Source: Bemisia tabaci
Lineage: Eukaryota; Arthropoda; Insecta; Hemiptera; Aleyrodidae
Assembly (NCBI RefSeq): GCF_918797505.1
Contig: NC_092798.1
Coordinates: forward strand, 47,700,985 to 47,764,984
Length of the DNA stretch: 64,000 bases
Reading direction: 5' to 3'
The translations under genes and the position numbers were made by a program. A model generated the notes under the pieces. It did not search any database, had not been told where the DNA came from, and saw only the letters and a list, made by a program, of their open reading frames with translations. Within the stretch, counting starts at the first letter, position 1, and every line of letters starts with the position of its first letter. Below are positions 21,401-32,362 of this stretch, piece by piece.

Positions 21401-24242
21401 TTGATAATTTCTTCATAAGCTTTCCATTATGAACAAAACCGTGGTTTTTTTTTAAACAGTATTCTATCAATTTCCTTGCGCCATCCAGCATATTCCTGGT
21501 CTCCAAATATCTAACAAAAATTATGAGATCCTGATTAAATCCTGATTTAATTTAAAATTCGTGGGAATCAGAGATAATTATTGTCCCATTAATTCATTTG
21601 AACCGTGAGTGATAATTGTTTATTACCCATTGGTCAGTATGTGCATGAGTGCCGCATCCTCGTAGCTAATTAAACTGAAGTAGTGTGATAACGTTTTCCT
21701 CAAGTTCAAATACTTGAGTAAAGTTTGTTGGGCCATTGGTAAACTAAATTTTTTCACTCTGAGGAATCGTAGTAGGAAAGATGCGTCTGGAACAGAAAAA
21801 ATAAATTCATTGCTGAAAGCAAAAGAGGAATTTATCATAACTTTGACTTGAGAAATGAAAATAGAAAGAAACGCAACGAACTGAAATGAGAGAATGAGAA
21901 CAACAGCGAGTAAAGTAAATTAGCCACGTTCTTTGAGACATTTGATAAAATTCTCTCGGTGCTGAAACCTTTTTAATATTTTTCATGCTAGTCTTTAATA
22001 TAACAGGATCACCAGCTCTGTTGATGCAAAACGTCTGCTAGTGAAACTCCTTCAATTACTGTTATAAGTATTAAAGCGTGCTTCGCTGTTGAACAAATTG
22101 CATGCCTCCTTCATTGCAGGAGTTTTATGTTTCCTTTAGAAAGCATCTCTGACGACTTGCACTTACAACAAAAGTAATCAACTCAGTAAATCGGTTTCCG
22201 GTCAAGATCTAGCGGATATAGAACGTGAGCTGGATGAGCTTTAATGACGACAATTATTGGTCTCATTCACGCACGAAGATTCACGGCATTTCAATTGCGA
22301 ACTAGATCGATTTTCTTAATTCAAACGTCGCCTCCGTCACATCTGATAATGATTTTGTCTCTGGATTGGTGCAATTGATTCATCTTCGAACGCTTAATTA
22401 TGTAAAACGCATCGAGCACGTAAGGTGTCAACAGAGAAGTGAACGCGTTGTGGTAAATTCAGTTAATTAGATAAAGGTCTCGCAATTTTAGATTTTCGCA
22501 ATTCGCGACTTGCATGCCTTTACGCATGCCTTGCGCGCGTAGCGCGGCGAGGCTTGGGGCTCATGCCTTCGCGGTTCGCCAATAATCTAAAACGCGTGCT
22601 CTCAAAGCAGGATGGTGATGGTTTGACCCTGGGTGATGAGTTACAGAAATTTGACAATCTTAACCGTGAACAGCGAAAGTAATTTACTAACAAAAATTCC
22701 CGGTGGCCTCAATACCCTTCGTTCCATCAGCTCAAACTTAAAATCGTGGGTATTTTTCACGTTTATTTTGTTGGTGACTTCCATGTTTAAGGCATCAAAT
22801 TTCACTGTATGGAATCCTGTAATATGTTAGACCCTTTAAATTATTGACAAAGGTACTTATTGGTGCTGGGTGGCTCCATAAATTTGAACAAAAAGAAAAC
22901 TTTAGGTAAATGTAATCAAACATTCCCTCCTTTCAGATCAGATCATTTACCTCGAAAGGATTCCATGAATTTATACATATAATTTTTTAGAGAGAATACC
23001 CTCCACCCCCTTTAGTCACTTTATGGGTCTTTTTCCAAAAAATTGAACAAGAATGGCCTTATCTTGAAGTTATCGTCTGCCAAAAATCGCAAAAATCGTA
23101 GAAATTGGCTGGGTAAATTTCTGGAATGAAATATCGCAAATTAATGAGAATTTCGTATTTATTTACTTTTACTTCAAATACTGCAAAAAAAGAACTGTTG
23201 CAGAACCATGACTCCTATCGCTCCTCTGATGTAGAGCGTTTCTTCATTTCCTTGTAAGCCCCGAAAAGCGTGGGTTTATATCGGTAACAAGGCTCACGTA
23301 GAAATTAAGATTAGCCGTTACGTCGGAACAAGACTTCCTCCAAACGCTTTTGGAGACCTGCCTCCTCTACTTCCTGCAGGTTAGGGGGCCACCAGCAAAG
23401 TTGGAATGAATGGCAGACTTGCAAACGCGTTTCTGAGAACGTCCGAATGAAAACTGGTGTGTAAGGGATTTTCAGTTTGACGACACTCAAGAAATCATTG
23501 GAATCGAGGCAATAAATGCCTCCTAAAATAAAAACTACCGTCGAAACAATCGCGAAACCATAATTTCATTATCCTCGTCCAGAATAAGACATGACATTAC
23601 TCTGATCAGATAAACGACTTTTACACAAAAAAATACGAAAAGTTCCGGCCCAAACTGAGCCATTTTCAGTCGAAAGAATAAAAATAAAATTTAAAAATTC
23701 CAAATAGAAACCTGCCGACTACATGATGGCCGAGAAAATCAAACCAAAGAGTGGAGATAAAAAAAAAAAGATTTTAGATTTTTCTTCTAGATTTTTTCTC
23801 TCTTCTCTTTGTTTTAATTTTCTCGGCCATCATGTAGTCTGCAGGTTTCTATTTGAAATCTTTATATTTTATTATTATTCTTCCCACTGAATATGGCTCA
23901 TTTTGGGCCGAAACGTTTCGGATTTGTATTTGTAATTTTTAGCCTTATTTCCTGTTTTTCTCCTATGTTTTTGCCATGACCATTGTCACGGGCTGCTAAT
24001 TTAAAACTTTTATCCTAAAAACGAATTTTGCGGTGATGGATTCGAGTTAGTTTACCTGTTCTGACTGATGAAATGTCTTTGTTTTTAGCAACCCATTCTC
24101 TGAACTGCTGGAGGGCGGTTTCACGTACATTTTTAGTTTCACGCAGCTCATCTTGTGCAATTCGTTCCACTTCTTTCTTAGGTAGTTCTTTCCCTCTGCC
24201 TTTAATGACGTCCGTGCATGAGGCAGAGTCATTAGCACTCAT
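18290..24242 (-). CDS. CRAL-TRIO domain lipid-transfer protein (alpha-tocopherol-transfer-like), 331 aa, seven exons
   Basis: Coding exons on the minus strand are 24242-24056, 21786-21627, 21176-21115, 20672-20479, 20116-20000, 19289-19196 and 18471-18290. They total 996 nt and splice in frame at GT-AG boundaries. Residues 33-95 form the CRAL-TRIO N-terminal helical region (FLLRFLRVKKF at 66-76). Residues 115-266 form the lipid-binding fold, including KFDPYKYGCG, PMRNKCVNIFN (205-215, the region that contacts phosphoinositides in alpha-TTP) and LPKEYGGEIP (257-266, the usual end of the domain). The tail ends GSFRQLNVD, as in many insect relatives. By family knowledge it is a cytosolic carrier of a hydrophobic ligand such as a tocopherol, retinoid or other lipid; the ligand is not predictable. 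Length is normal and no break is seen. A further 5'-UTR exon is expected, because an acceptor (TTTCAG) lies one base before the ATG. Confidence 0.93.
18550..18870. repeat. Diverged AATTGCAATG-type repeat, copy 1
   Basis: Shares blocks with 55975-56290, such as the segment around GCCCCTTCAA, TAGGCAACTTTCACAACACT, and repeated TTGCAAT words. It is repeat debris in the penultimate intron of the CRAL-TRIO gene. Confidence 0.4.
19196..19289 (-). CDS. CRAL-TRIO gene, coding exon 6
   Basis: 94 nt between ATCTTAG and GTAAGTTA, encoding IHDSIDGLKSKIDAKCLPKE then YGGEIPMSEML, the hallmark C-terminal end of the domain. It leaves phase 1. Confidence 0.92.
19705..19917. mobile_element. AACATTCTGGATGTAAAAAA foldback MITE, copy 1
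   Basis: Inverted ends TTTAACATTCTGGATGT and ACATCCAGAATGTTAAA-like enclose a central segment, ATCTTGACATTGCTAAAGTA, shared with copies at 31410-31613 and 57997-58568. The outer ends are of the CACYGAAAAA type. It lies in the intron between exons 5 and 6 of the CRAL-TRIO gene. Confidence 0.7.
20000..20116 (-). CDS. CRAL-TRIO gene, coding exon 5
   Basis: 117 nt, phase 0 at both ends, between TTTTTTCAG and GTAAGTTT. It encodes QSMPMRNKCVNIFNCP and the helix LDFCRGLLSTKLKSRFF. Confidence 0.92.
20479..20672 (-). CDS. CRAL-TRIO gene, coding exon 4
   Basis: 194 nt between TGTACTCAG and GTAGGTGT, encoding residues about 137-201 (DKFDPYKYGCG ... VRAVRWGE). A competing donor (GTGAGG, five bases earlier) would break the frame into the next exon, so the later one is preferred. 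Confidence 0.92.
21115..21176 (-). CDS. CRAL-TRIO gene, coding exon 3
   Basis: 62 nt encoding FIFASPIRDSLGRRVIIYVI. The GRRV segment matches the G-R-x-V strand that opens the lipid-binding domain. Boundaries are TTATCAG and GTGAGAAT. It is too short to stand out as an ORF but is fixed by phase and homology. Confidence 0.9.
21627..21786 (-). CDS. CRAL-TRIO gene, coding exon 2
   Basis: 160 nt between acceptor CTGTTCCAG and donor GTAATA. It encodes DASFLLRFLRVKKF and the following amphipathic helices up to ILTNG. It enters at phase 1 and leaves at phase 2. Confidence 0.92.
21787..24055. other. Large first coding intron of the CRAL-TRIO gene
   Basis: About 2.3 kb between coding exons 1 and 2. 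It holds the foldback listed at 23637-23927 and a GC-richer inverted patch near 22490-22580. No other exon-like sequence was identified. Confidence 0.6.
23637..23927. mobile_element. Foldback repeat with GCCGAAACG/GAGCCATTTTCAGTCG arms, copy 1
   Basis: TAGAAACCTGCCGACTACAT and GATGGCCGAGAAAAT on the left pair with ATTTTCTCGGCCATCATGTAG on the right, extending outward to AACTGAGCCATTTTCAGTC. A second copy at 48635-48995 has the same right-hand flank (ACCATTGTCACGG). Confidence 0.7.
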
Positions 24243-24243
24243 C
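24056..24243 (-). CDS. CRAL-TRIO gene, coding exon 1
   Basis: It starts with ATG at 24242, one base after the acceptor TGATTTCAG, and ends AGAACAG before GTAAAC. It encodes residues 1-62 plus one base, starting MSANDSASCTDV and continuing through an acidic/basic helix into QQFREWVAKNK. It leaves phase 1. Confidence 0.9.
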
Positions 24244-24353
24244 CTGAAATCATAAAAAATAGAATTTGATTTGAGTTGTGATTACAATATTGTATATTAT
24301 GAATGAAACCATACACATTATGAAAATTTAAAACAATATCCGTAACCACATTT

Positions 24354-24387
24354 TTCTTCTTCTTCTTCTTCTTCTTCTTCTTCTTCT
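24354..24387. repeat. (TTC)n microsatellite
   Basis: An uninterrupted run of about 11 TTC units upstream of the CRAL-TRIO start codon, in the putative 5'-UTR intron. Confidence 0.9.
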
Positions 24388-25127
24388 ATTTTTTGGGTCA
24401 AACTATCCTAGAATCTGACTGTTGGAGGTTTTTGGTGGAACTATTCGTAAAATACAACTTACGGCATTGTTAGGTGCCACAGTAGGAAAATAGCGAATAT
24501 ATATTATGAGTTGTTGAGCACTTTTTGACCCGGTCGCTAAAACTAACGTTTCCGGTGGAATATATATGTTACGGATGAAGAAGTTGAAAGCCATAAAAAA
24601 AAAATAATTGAATTAAGTATCTCGAAAAAAATCGTTGTAGGGTATACTTCGTGAGGTAAATGAATACTGAGATTAATTTTTTCTCCACAATCCAGCGATT
24701 CCTTGAGTAACTGGCTGATAATTATCCGGCGCCTCAAATATCCGGTTTTGCGCCGAAACGCCGCATATACATTCAGTTTTTTTTTTTAAAGTTCATTTTA
24801 TCCTGTGCACATACGCTGTTTTGTGCAATTTTGATAATTCGACGTTGTTACGGCGTGAACCTCCGCCACAATTCGCGGTATTGTCGAGGTACTAAAGTAT
24901 CTGACCTGTAGATGCATTTAGACTATACATTCAGCAATGAAAGACCACTATTTTTGGCTACTTTCAGAAACAACATACGTGCCATAAGTTTCTTCGTGTA
25001 GATGGAGCTCTAATGGATGAAGCAAAAATGGTTTCTCTTTATTGCAAAATGTTGTTCATTTGTCCCGGAAGACCTCCGCACGGGATTTTTAAATTATAAT
25101 TTTTCTGTCCCGAAATCGAAAAATATC

Positions 25128-25399
25128 ACCTGATTTCCTGAGTCCTTCCCTCGACGTCTTTCCAGGTTCAAAGACCTACAGAAAATTGTATACAAAAGTG
25201 AATTTTGATGAAAATTTGCGATGCTTAAAAAGTCTTCGTTTCGTCCTTTTCTTAGTTTCCATCCGAGGATACTAGATAGGTATTCAAACAACAAAAACTC
25301 GCACCCGCAGATCGTGATCTTCTCCTCTTCCTCGGAAATCCGAGAATATTTGAATGAGTATCCACTGAGATAATTTGATCCCACTCGAGAGAGGCTCAC
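25128..25399 (-). other. Possible 5'-UTR exon region of the CRAL-TRIO gene
   Basis: On the minus strand GGACTCAGGAAATCAG is followed by GTGATA at 25127, a usable donor, and the block upstream is open (101 codons) but unlike any protein family. Its position, about 0.9 kb before the first coding exon, fits a leader exon. This is inference from one splice signal. Confidence 0.2.
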
Positions 25400-25418
25400 G
25401 ATTTACACGAGAGCGTTA

Positions 25419-25546
25419 ATTGGAGGTATTTCTGTCAAACGGAACTATGTGCATGAAGACATGAGCCCTGAGACGCATAAGAATATTTGTATAACAGGGC
25501 TCACGTCATAATTCACATAGTTCCGTTTGACAGAAATACGTCCAAT
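25419..25546. mobile_element. AATTGGACG foldback family, short copy A
   Basis: 128-bp near-perfect hairpin: ATTGGAGGTATTTCTGTCAA at the left, TTGACAGAAATACGTCCAAT at the right, sharing GGAACTATGTG and ATGAGCCCTG with the longer copies at 16.2 and 49.4 kb. Confidence 0.75.
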
Positions 25547-26170
25547 GGGCCTGTTGCATGCAAGAGATACAGCCGCGCGAATAGACTTTTTAGAGGTTAA
25601 ATGACACAAAAATTACGGTGGTCACATCAAAAAAGTCTGAAATACACTCCTTACTGCACAATTTACGTTGTTAGGAACGCGGTTTTTCAAATTTCCCGCG
25701 TCTGGGGGCAGTTTTCTAATCACAGGAAACGAGCAAATGGCGGGCTCGGTGATTTCCGGAAGATGTCGAGTCGTTGTTGTTGTTGTTATTTTTTCCTTCA
25801 GTTTGTTTACAAACCCAACGTGATCTCTTATAGTGGTCCATATACGCTTTATGCAGTAACCAAATCGATCAACTTTTAAATATCCAACGCAATCCTTCTA
25901 CATTTCATTTCACGATATCACGAGCTCCGATTTTTAGGTTATGTTGTCAGTTTCAGTTGACCGGAAATAGCCGCGAGTTGCCGTTAATTGTTTCCGTTAG
26001 AAAACTGCCCCCAGACGCGGGAAATTTGAAAAAGCGCGTTCCTGACAACGCAAATTGCGCAGTGAGGAGTGTATTTCAGACTTTTTTAATGTGAGCATCG
26101 TAATTTTCGTGTCATTTAACCACTATAAAGTCTATTCGCACGGCTGTATCTCTTGCATGCAACAGGCCCA
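25546..26170. mobile_element. 625-bp foldback element with TGGGCCTGTTGCATGCAA ends
   Basis: Arms of about 190 bp (25546-25740 and 25980-26170) are inverted copies, including TGCATGCAAGAGATACAGCC, TTTTAAATGACAC-like and AAACTGCCCCCAGACGCGGG segments. A 240-bp unique middle separates them. The 92- and 83-codon ORFs here lie in the arms and are not genes. It abuts the preceding hairpin with no gap. Confidence 0.75.
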
Positions 26171-26654
26171 TTACGGGTACCACACTTTTTCCTCTTTGTT
26201 TACGATAGGTACACCTCTGAAATTTTCTGATGATTTTATTGGTACGGAGTTTTTGCCGCAGTTAGCAGGGCTTCATCTGAAACTGGCGTCAGTAGCTGGG
26301 GAATGATTTGTAGGATGACTTCAGTTTCTGTTTTGTACACGGAAGAAAGATAATTTCAACTACATTCCCCGTTGACTTACTATGAACATACTTTTAGCTC
26401 ATTCAAGTACTAGTTGGTGTCAAATTTGGCTAAAAATTTAAGCGAAATTATCATATTTTTTCCGTGTATATCATTCAGTATACTTTGCAAACCAAAAATT
26501 CTCTTCAGTGTACCTTTCCAAGTTCCACTTATACTCTTGCCCATAAAAATGTTAAAAACGAGCTAACGCACACTTAACGCTACCGATTTCAATGAAAATT
26601 GAGCATACGACTATTTAAACATTGCTATTATGTTCTTGCCTATACTCCTCATTG

Positions 26655-26870
26655 AAAACGCCTTCAGAGTGCCTTCAATTTCATATAATCCTGTGCAACA
26701 CCTCTGTTGCGAAATAGCTGCTTGAAGCGCCGTTGCTGTCCACAGCACGGCGGGCAACCAGGCACATAGGCGCCTACAAACCTAACAGGGATACTTCACG
26801 CATTGCGCTAGGCATGAGGTATCCTGTTAGGTTTGTAGGCGCCAGCGCGCTTTTCGCGTGTTTCGTAATT
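26655..26870 (-). mobile_element. GGCGCC-palindrome repeat, copy 3 (core 26769-26843)
   Basis: GGCGCCTACAAACC, then GGGATACTTCACGCATTGCG, with a slightly shortened right arm ending GGTTTGTAGGCGCC. The flank CTGTGCAACACCTCTGTTGC is shared with the 62.5-kb copy, in the same orientation. It interrupts the 140-bp tandem array. Confidence 0.75.
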
Positions 26871-27263
26871 TTTTCTGGTATAGAGTACATACTTACTACA
26901 ATATAAGACGCGATATGCACGTTTAACGCCACCCATTCAAATGCAACTTAAACATACCTTTATTTAATATCTAAGGATGTAAGTTTGCCTATGTTCTACA
27001 TCGAAGACGAAACGCTCGGAGTATGTACTTACATGAGTAGACACGATACGAATGCTGATGCCCATTCAAATGAAACTCGAGCACACCACTATTGAAGCAC
27101 TGCGGAAGTATTTTTTCATATACTCTACATTGAAGGCAAAATGCTCCCTTTCATGGAGTATATAGTTACTTACAATATTAGTCGCGATACGCACGATTAA
27201 TGCTACTAATTCAAATAAAACTTGGCCATACCACTATGTAAACTTTGCGGAAGTATTCTTTAT

Positions 27264-27437
27264 AAACACACACAAATTTTTTGAGAGAATTTACTCACTT
27301 GCTTAAAAAAATTTTAAAAGGTGGGACGCGTTTCGAAACTTTCGATCTCAGTCTCAGCCTCAGCCGCGTCCCACTTTTTAAAAATATTTTAAGCAAGTGA
27401 GTCAGTTTTCTCAAAAAATGTTTGTGTGTGTGTGTTT
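27264..27437. mobile_element. Foldback insertion inside the tandem array
   Basis: ACACACAAATTTTTTGAGAG and TACTCACTTGCTTAAAA on the left pair with TTTTAAGCAAGTGAGT and CTCAAAAAATGTTTGTGT on the right, around a GGTGGGACGCG/CGCGTCCCAC stem. It is followed by TG and T runs. Confidence 0.7.
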
Positions 27438-27849
27438 TTTTTTTTTTAAAAGAAAATCGAGACTTGAGTAGCCCTATAACGATGTTGGTAGTGAATGTAT
27501 TCTTGCCTATGCTCTATGTTGAAGGCGAAACGATCCATGTGGTATGGAGTATACACATAGCTGTTTACAATATTAGCCGCGATACGCATGTAATCCATTC
27601 AGATGAAACTTAAGCATACCACTATTTAAACTCTGCGGATTTATTCCTGCCTATACTCTATATTGAAGGCGTTACGCTCCTTTAAGCGTCAAGTATACAG
27701 CTACTTACAATTTTAGGTATTATAAAAGTGGTCAACGCTACTCATGCAAATGGAACTTGACCATGCCGTAATTTAAACTCTGAAGAAATTATCTTGCTTC
27801 GGAATTAAGGTGAAACGAAACGTTCTATTTAATACGTACCTACAAATAG

Positions 27850-30336
27850 ATGATCAAGTCAAGTTCCGAGAGCTAAAACAAAAAAATTTCCCGGGAACAG
27901 TTTACCGCAAGTAAATAAAAACCGCAGTTCAAGGTGAATACCCTGTGGCTTTTTTAAGTGTGAGTGATTACCGTGAAAGGGTGTTGTACATGTGAGTTAA
28001 ATGAAAGTAACCGCTGAGACATTATCTTCGATATGGATAGAATTGCTAGCATTGGTTCTTTTAATTTTGAACCCGGCTTGTCACTTGAAGGATTTAACGC
28101 CATAACTTTTATATTTGACCAAGCATATCTATTTTTTCCGTCTTATAAGTTCCCCTCTTTACTCTCATAAATCGCGTTAATTATAAAATTCAGAGGCCAA
28201 AGAATCAAACCTGCTGATCTTAAATTGGTGCATATACAATCCCAGTTAAGTTGAAAATTGTTTTTGAAAAAACTCCGTGCCAAAAATGAAGTATTCCCCG
28301 CATTTTTGACTATAACATCCTTTCAGTGATAATGATTGAGAATTCATTCTTGCAATTAGGTTTTGCATTAGCATGAGTAAATAAAAACCGCAAATCTTTA
28401 CAAAACGAGTCATTGTAATTATTACGTACCAATTCGGGATAGATTTATAAACTGTCAAGATCGCCCTAGACACTCACGACTCATCTGCAGTCGGATTAGT
28501 TATGCGAAATGTTGTGGTTGTTTTGCATTATTTATGAAATCAAATCTGAGCGTGGTTCAGAAATAGAGAATGATAGGCCAAACTCAAGGATTGCTTGAAA
28601 TAGGAAGAACAAAGGGCAATTTCGCAGGCTCATTTTCATACTTATTATTTTGTTCACTATTATAAAACAAGTAATCAAAATTACGAACGAGTCTTAACTT
28701 GGCCAACGAGAGAATATTCAGCACTCAATGTTAGGTGAGAGAAAAATAACACGCACCAAGAAGATTTTAGTATGTTTACTCTTTTTCCCCTTCATGAACA
28801 AAAACGTTTCCTAGAAATTCAAAAGTAGGGTGTAAATCACTAATTTTTTTTTTTTTTACTTTAATCAAACGTTTTTACCAAAACAAAAATTTTGCCACAA
28901 AAAACACAAAGCCTCTCAAGACTATTAAAAAAAAACCATCCTATCATATGATTGAAAATTTTTAAGTCTTAATCAGAAATATTAGAATACATTTTTTAAA
29001 ATTATTTTCCCCGAGCGCTTTTCTTGTTAGATGATATTTTAAATCAAGATCAGCCTTCGTTACAACTATCGACGAAAGTCATGTACTTAAATCATTATTC
29101 CTATTTTAGTTAGGATCAGAATGGATTTTATAAAACCTCCTGAGAATCTAGGTCATATTTTGGTGCAGATGTTAATTAATATTTACCTTTCGTGCCATAC
29201 TGCTGCGAAATATCGGAAATGTGTGCAAAATGCCTGATGAGCGTTCGGTCATTCACTCGCTAAGCTTTAATTAAGAAGAGAAGACCTATAAAAATTCATC
29301 AATTAGCCTTGAAACCGGCAGAAAAAGACTACAATTAAAACGAAACCAGATGGTATTCGTGACGAGGAATAACTGCATCCCCGACCTTTATCTGTGATTT
29401 AAAATGCCGGCATACCAATTCATTTCTGATACCGCTTCATGCACATTTATCTGCTCAGGATTACTACTGTATTTAGGCTGTTCTCGCTTAGAAGGGCAGC
29501 ATTCAGATGCATTTAAGCAATTATGCATCAATACCGCAAACCTGGAGAGTTGGCAAACATTTATCTTGACTGAGACGTTTCAACATTATGTTTGTTCTGT
29601 CATATTCCACTAAGTAAAAAGTATGAGTGTCTTTGCTTTAAGTTTTAAACATATTCCTAGAGTTAAAAAACAAAAATAAGATAAAACCCTTATTTACAAT
29701 TTCAAAATAAAAAATTATTTTCATTATTTTCCCTTATATTTTCTTGGTGCTCAGCTCTGATTCCCTAGATTTTCATTTTGCGACAGTTTGTTTTACCATT
29801 TTACCGGGCCGATTTCCATAATTTTTACGGCTGGCGACAAGAAATGAGCTCTAGGGAAGCCCACTTAAGTTAGATTAACTTACGGGGGAGGGGAGGCAGC
29901 TAAGCGGGCATTAGGGGGTCGCGGAGCCCTATCTGGGGGTTGGGCTTCATAGCGACTAGAGGGATTGCCCCATGGCACGTGCCAAGATACCAGCAATTGG
30001 AGATGCACGATTTTACTTTCTTGCTCCCCTTGCGGGTAGAGGAAGTATTGTTTAATGTCGATTTTCAATGTACCATCAACCATCGAGCCATATGTAGCGG
30101 CTCATTTTTACCCTCCTAGAAAATAAATTATTTACAAACTTAAGGCAACAGCTAATGGAGTTTTTATTGCTCAAAAGTTCGCATTTCATGCGAAAATTGT
30201 ATTCAATGATGAACACTTCTATTGGAACAATTCCGCAAATGAGTACAGGTCGTTTTATCCTGAACTCTTCTGAGTCGACATACTAAAAAGGCTGTACATG
30301 AGCCCAGAAAATAAAACCATATGTTTCTATAGAAAA
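27850..30336. other. No gene recognised
   Basis: AT-rich sequence with short chance ORFs only. 29880-29960 is a small GC-rich stretch open on the minus strand without domain similarity. Confidence 0.45.
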
Positions 30337-30588
30337 CGTCACCTGCCGGCCAAAGTATCACAAGCGCCATGCGACGTTTAAAAATTTCTTCCGCCATTCT
30401 ATTTTTTTACAAAGAAATTGTTGGTTGAATCTGTTTGAAAATTTTACATATTTATTGGGAGCATAAAGAAAATTCATTGAAGTTTTCGGACAGCTTCGTT
30501 GAACAATTTCTCTGTAAAAAAAATAAAATGGCGGCGGAAATTTTGAAACGTCGCATGACGCTTGTGATACTTTGGCCGGAAGGTGACG
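30337..30588. mobile_element. 252-bp foldback with CACAAGCGYCATGCGACG arms, copy 1
   Basis: CGTCACCTGCCGGCCAAAG at the left is mirrored by CTTTGGCCGGAAGGTGACG at the right, then TATCACAAGCG, GACGTTTAAAAATTTC and the segment AAATGGCGGCGGAAATTT, with arms of about 115 bp. A second copy is at 60107-60355. Confidence 0.8.
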
Positions 30589-31212
30589 AAATGTGGTAAT
30601 CTCAAACGATAACGAAAAACAAATAAAACGTTGGTGAAAAGTGCATGGTAATAAATGGAGATGAATGAACAATTATTCGATATGGACGATGACAATCGGT
30701 TCGATGGAATCTGCCAATTTCCATTCGCACTCGCGTCTGATTGCGATAAAGCGATCCGAGATCGAACGTGATGTTTCAGAGTTTCCTTTGACTCATTACT
30801 ATTGTGGAGGCACGTGTGTCGGAAAACCCGGAAGGAGAATTGTGTCAGTCGTACAACTCAACGCTACACAAACAGTTACGTAGTCATTTTGCATCTTGTG
30901 GTAATGCAATATGTGCCCTCAGGTAGACAATCAAAATACATACGAATGAATGACCATTGGATGGAGTTAAGCATAACAGTCATATCTAAACGGCGATTTC
31001 TCAAAATCACCTCGCCTAATTTGATTTTTGTAGAAGAAACCAACAAACATTATCGCTTAAACTTTGGTGGAAATAACCTTCATGGGTATGAAAAAGAGGA
31101 AACATTTTCAAGGAGAGGTTTTGGTTGGTTTCCTCCCAAAACATTAAAAAAGAAGATGAGATTATAGAATAATGCATTGTAGATGTGACTACGACTACAT
31201 AGGGTGGTACAT

Positions 31213-31409
31213 AAGTCGCTTGGATCTAGAGTCTAGACTTAAAAAAATTCAAAGAAAGAATACTCTTGATTCAATCGGATTTTTGCAAAAAGTAAAAGGA
31301 AATCCACTTATTAAGAGGATTGGCCCTTGATTCAAGCAAAAATCCGATTGAACAATTGTTTTTTCCCTGTCAAATTTTTAAGCGTCTTGACTCTAAATCC
31401 AAGCGACTT
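31213..31409. mobile_element. Foldback with AAGTCGCTTGGAT ends
   Basis: AAGTCGCTTGGATCTAGAGTC at the left is mirrored by GACTCTAAATCCAAGCGACTT at the right, with an internal pair GATTCAATCGGATTTTTGC/GCAAAAATCCGATTGAA. It directly abuts the next MITE. Confidence 0.7.
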
Positions 31410-31613
31410 CACGGAAAAAAGTGACGTTGATTTACCATTTTGAACGTAAAAAAGTGTGCGAGAACTTGTAAAATGCTAAATTCCCCCGATATCAGTTAAT
31501 TTTACATCTTGGCATTGCTAAAGTAACTGATGTAGCGGGTAATTCAGCATTTTATAAGTTCTCGTACACTTTTTTCACATCCAGAATGTTAAATCAACTT
31601 CCCTTTTTCCGGT
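31410..31613. mobile_element. AACATTCTGGATGTAAAAAA foldback MITE, copy 2
   Basis: Ends CACGGAAAAAAGTGA and TTTTTCCGG. It shares GTGTGCGAGAACTTG, CATCTTGGCATTGCTAAAGT and CATCCAGAATGTTAAAT with the copies at 19705-19917 and 57997-58568. Confidence 0.7.
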
Positions 31614-32362
31614 TTGACCCCCCAGTGTATGTTGGTAGGAAAATATAACATCTCAGTTGATTTGAAACAAAGATTTTATGTAATATTTCGGGAATGGAAG
31701 TACAGTTTTGTAGACATGAACCTTTTTTCCGTTCAGAACCTATGAAGCTGGTTTTGATATTCATGATGGATGTCCCGTATACACCTTTGTTTCAAATCCA
31801 AGTCAATTATTCAAGACGACAAGAATCTTCCCGAAGAAGCAAATCTTGCAAAATCTCGCCAAGCTTAATTCCATCTGAATATAATTGCGGTGAAGCCCCG
31901 CGTGATCCTAATTCCGCAACAAGTTCTATAATTCCTCGGCGGACCGAAAGCGACGAAGGTGTCAGTATTCTTCAAATAAACAAACCGCAAGTTATATTAT
32001 CTTGCTGTTGAGTTCGACTCGACTTTTCACACAACGTTATAAATTGAAAATAAAATCTTGAGCCAGGACAATTATTTTGACGTAGAACCGACGAAGCATC
32101 GACGACAAAATAGTCAAAGTCGAGTTTCTCTCAAAATTCGATCGATCAAAATACGAACTGAATGTTGTTGCTATAGAAACAAATTCATGTTATTTGTAAA
32201 ATGAAGAGTGTTGTAAAAGAACATAAGACCTCCGCAGTCTGAGTATGAACAGCTAAAAATCACATTCGAAACCTGATATTATTTCATGAAGCGTCCAATG
32301 ATAGAATTAGAGTATCAAAAGTGAAACACTGAATGGCATATCGTTCTTTACTCCGTACAATA

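Larger units (their letters stand above)
26540..27845 (+). repeat. ~140-bp tandem array, about seven units, twice interrupted
   Basis: Units align on CGATAYGCACG and AACTTRNGCATACCACTATTTAAAC motifs. Spacing of the first motif is 138 and 142 bp between 26911, 27049 and 27191, and about 133 bp between the last two units. The larger gaps are explained by inserted foldbacks at 26655-26870 and 27264-27437. No coding capacity is evident. Confidence 0.75.
30589..32100 (+). other. Open frames of unknown status, plus foldback insertions
   Basis: Three plus-strand frames (30665-30883, 30802-31167, 31694-32011) and a short frame from 30657 have protein-like composition. The last, rich in R/S and ending near QINKPQVILSCC, looks like a disordered tail. 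I recognise no domain and could not join them by splice phase, so no CDS is called. Two foldbacks (31213-31409 and 31410-31613) lie between them. Confidence 0.3.

Noticed and set aside
24047..24255. Alternative frames over the first CRAL-TRIO exon (plus-strand 60 and minus-strand 63 codons)
   Set aside because: They are shadows of the exon encoding MSANDSASCTDV, which joins in phase to the next exon.
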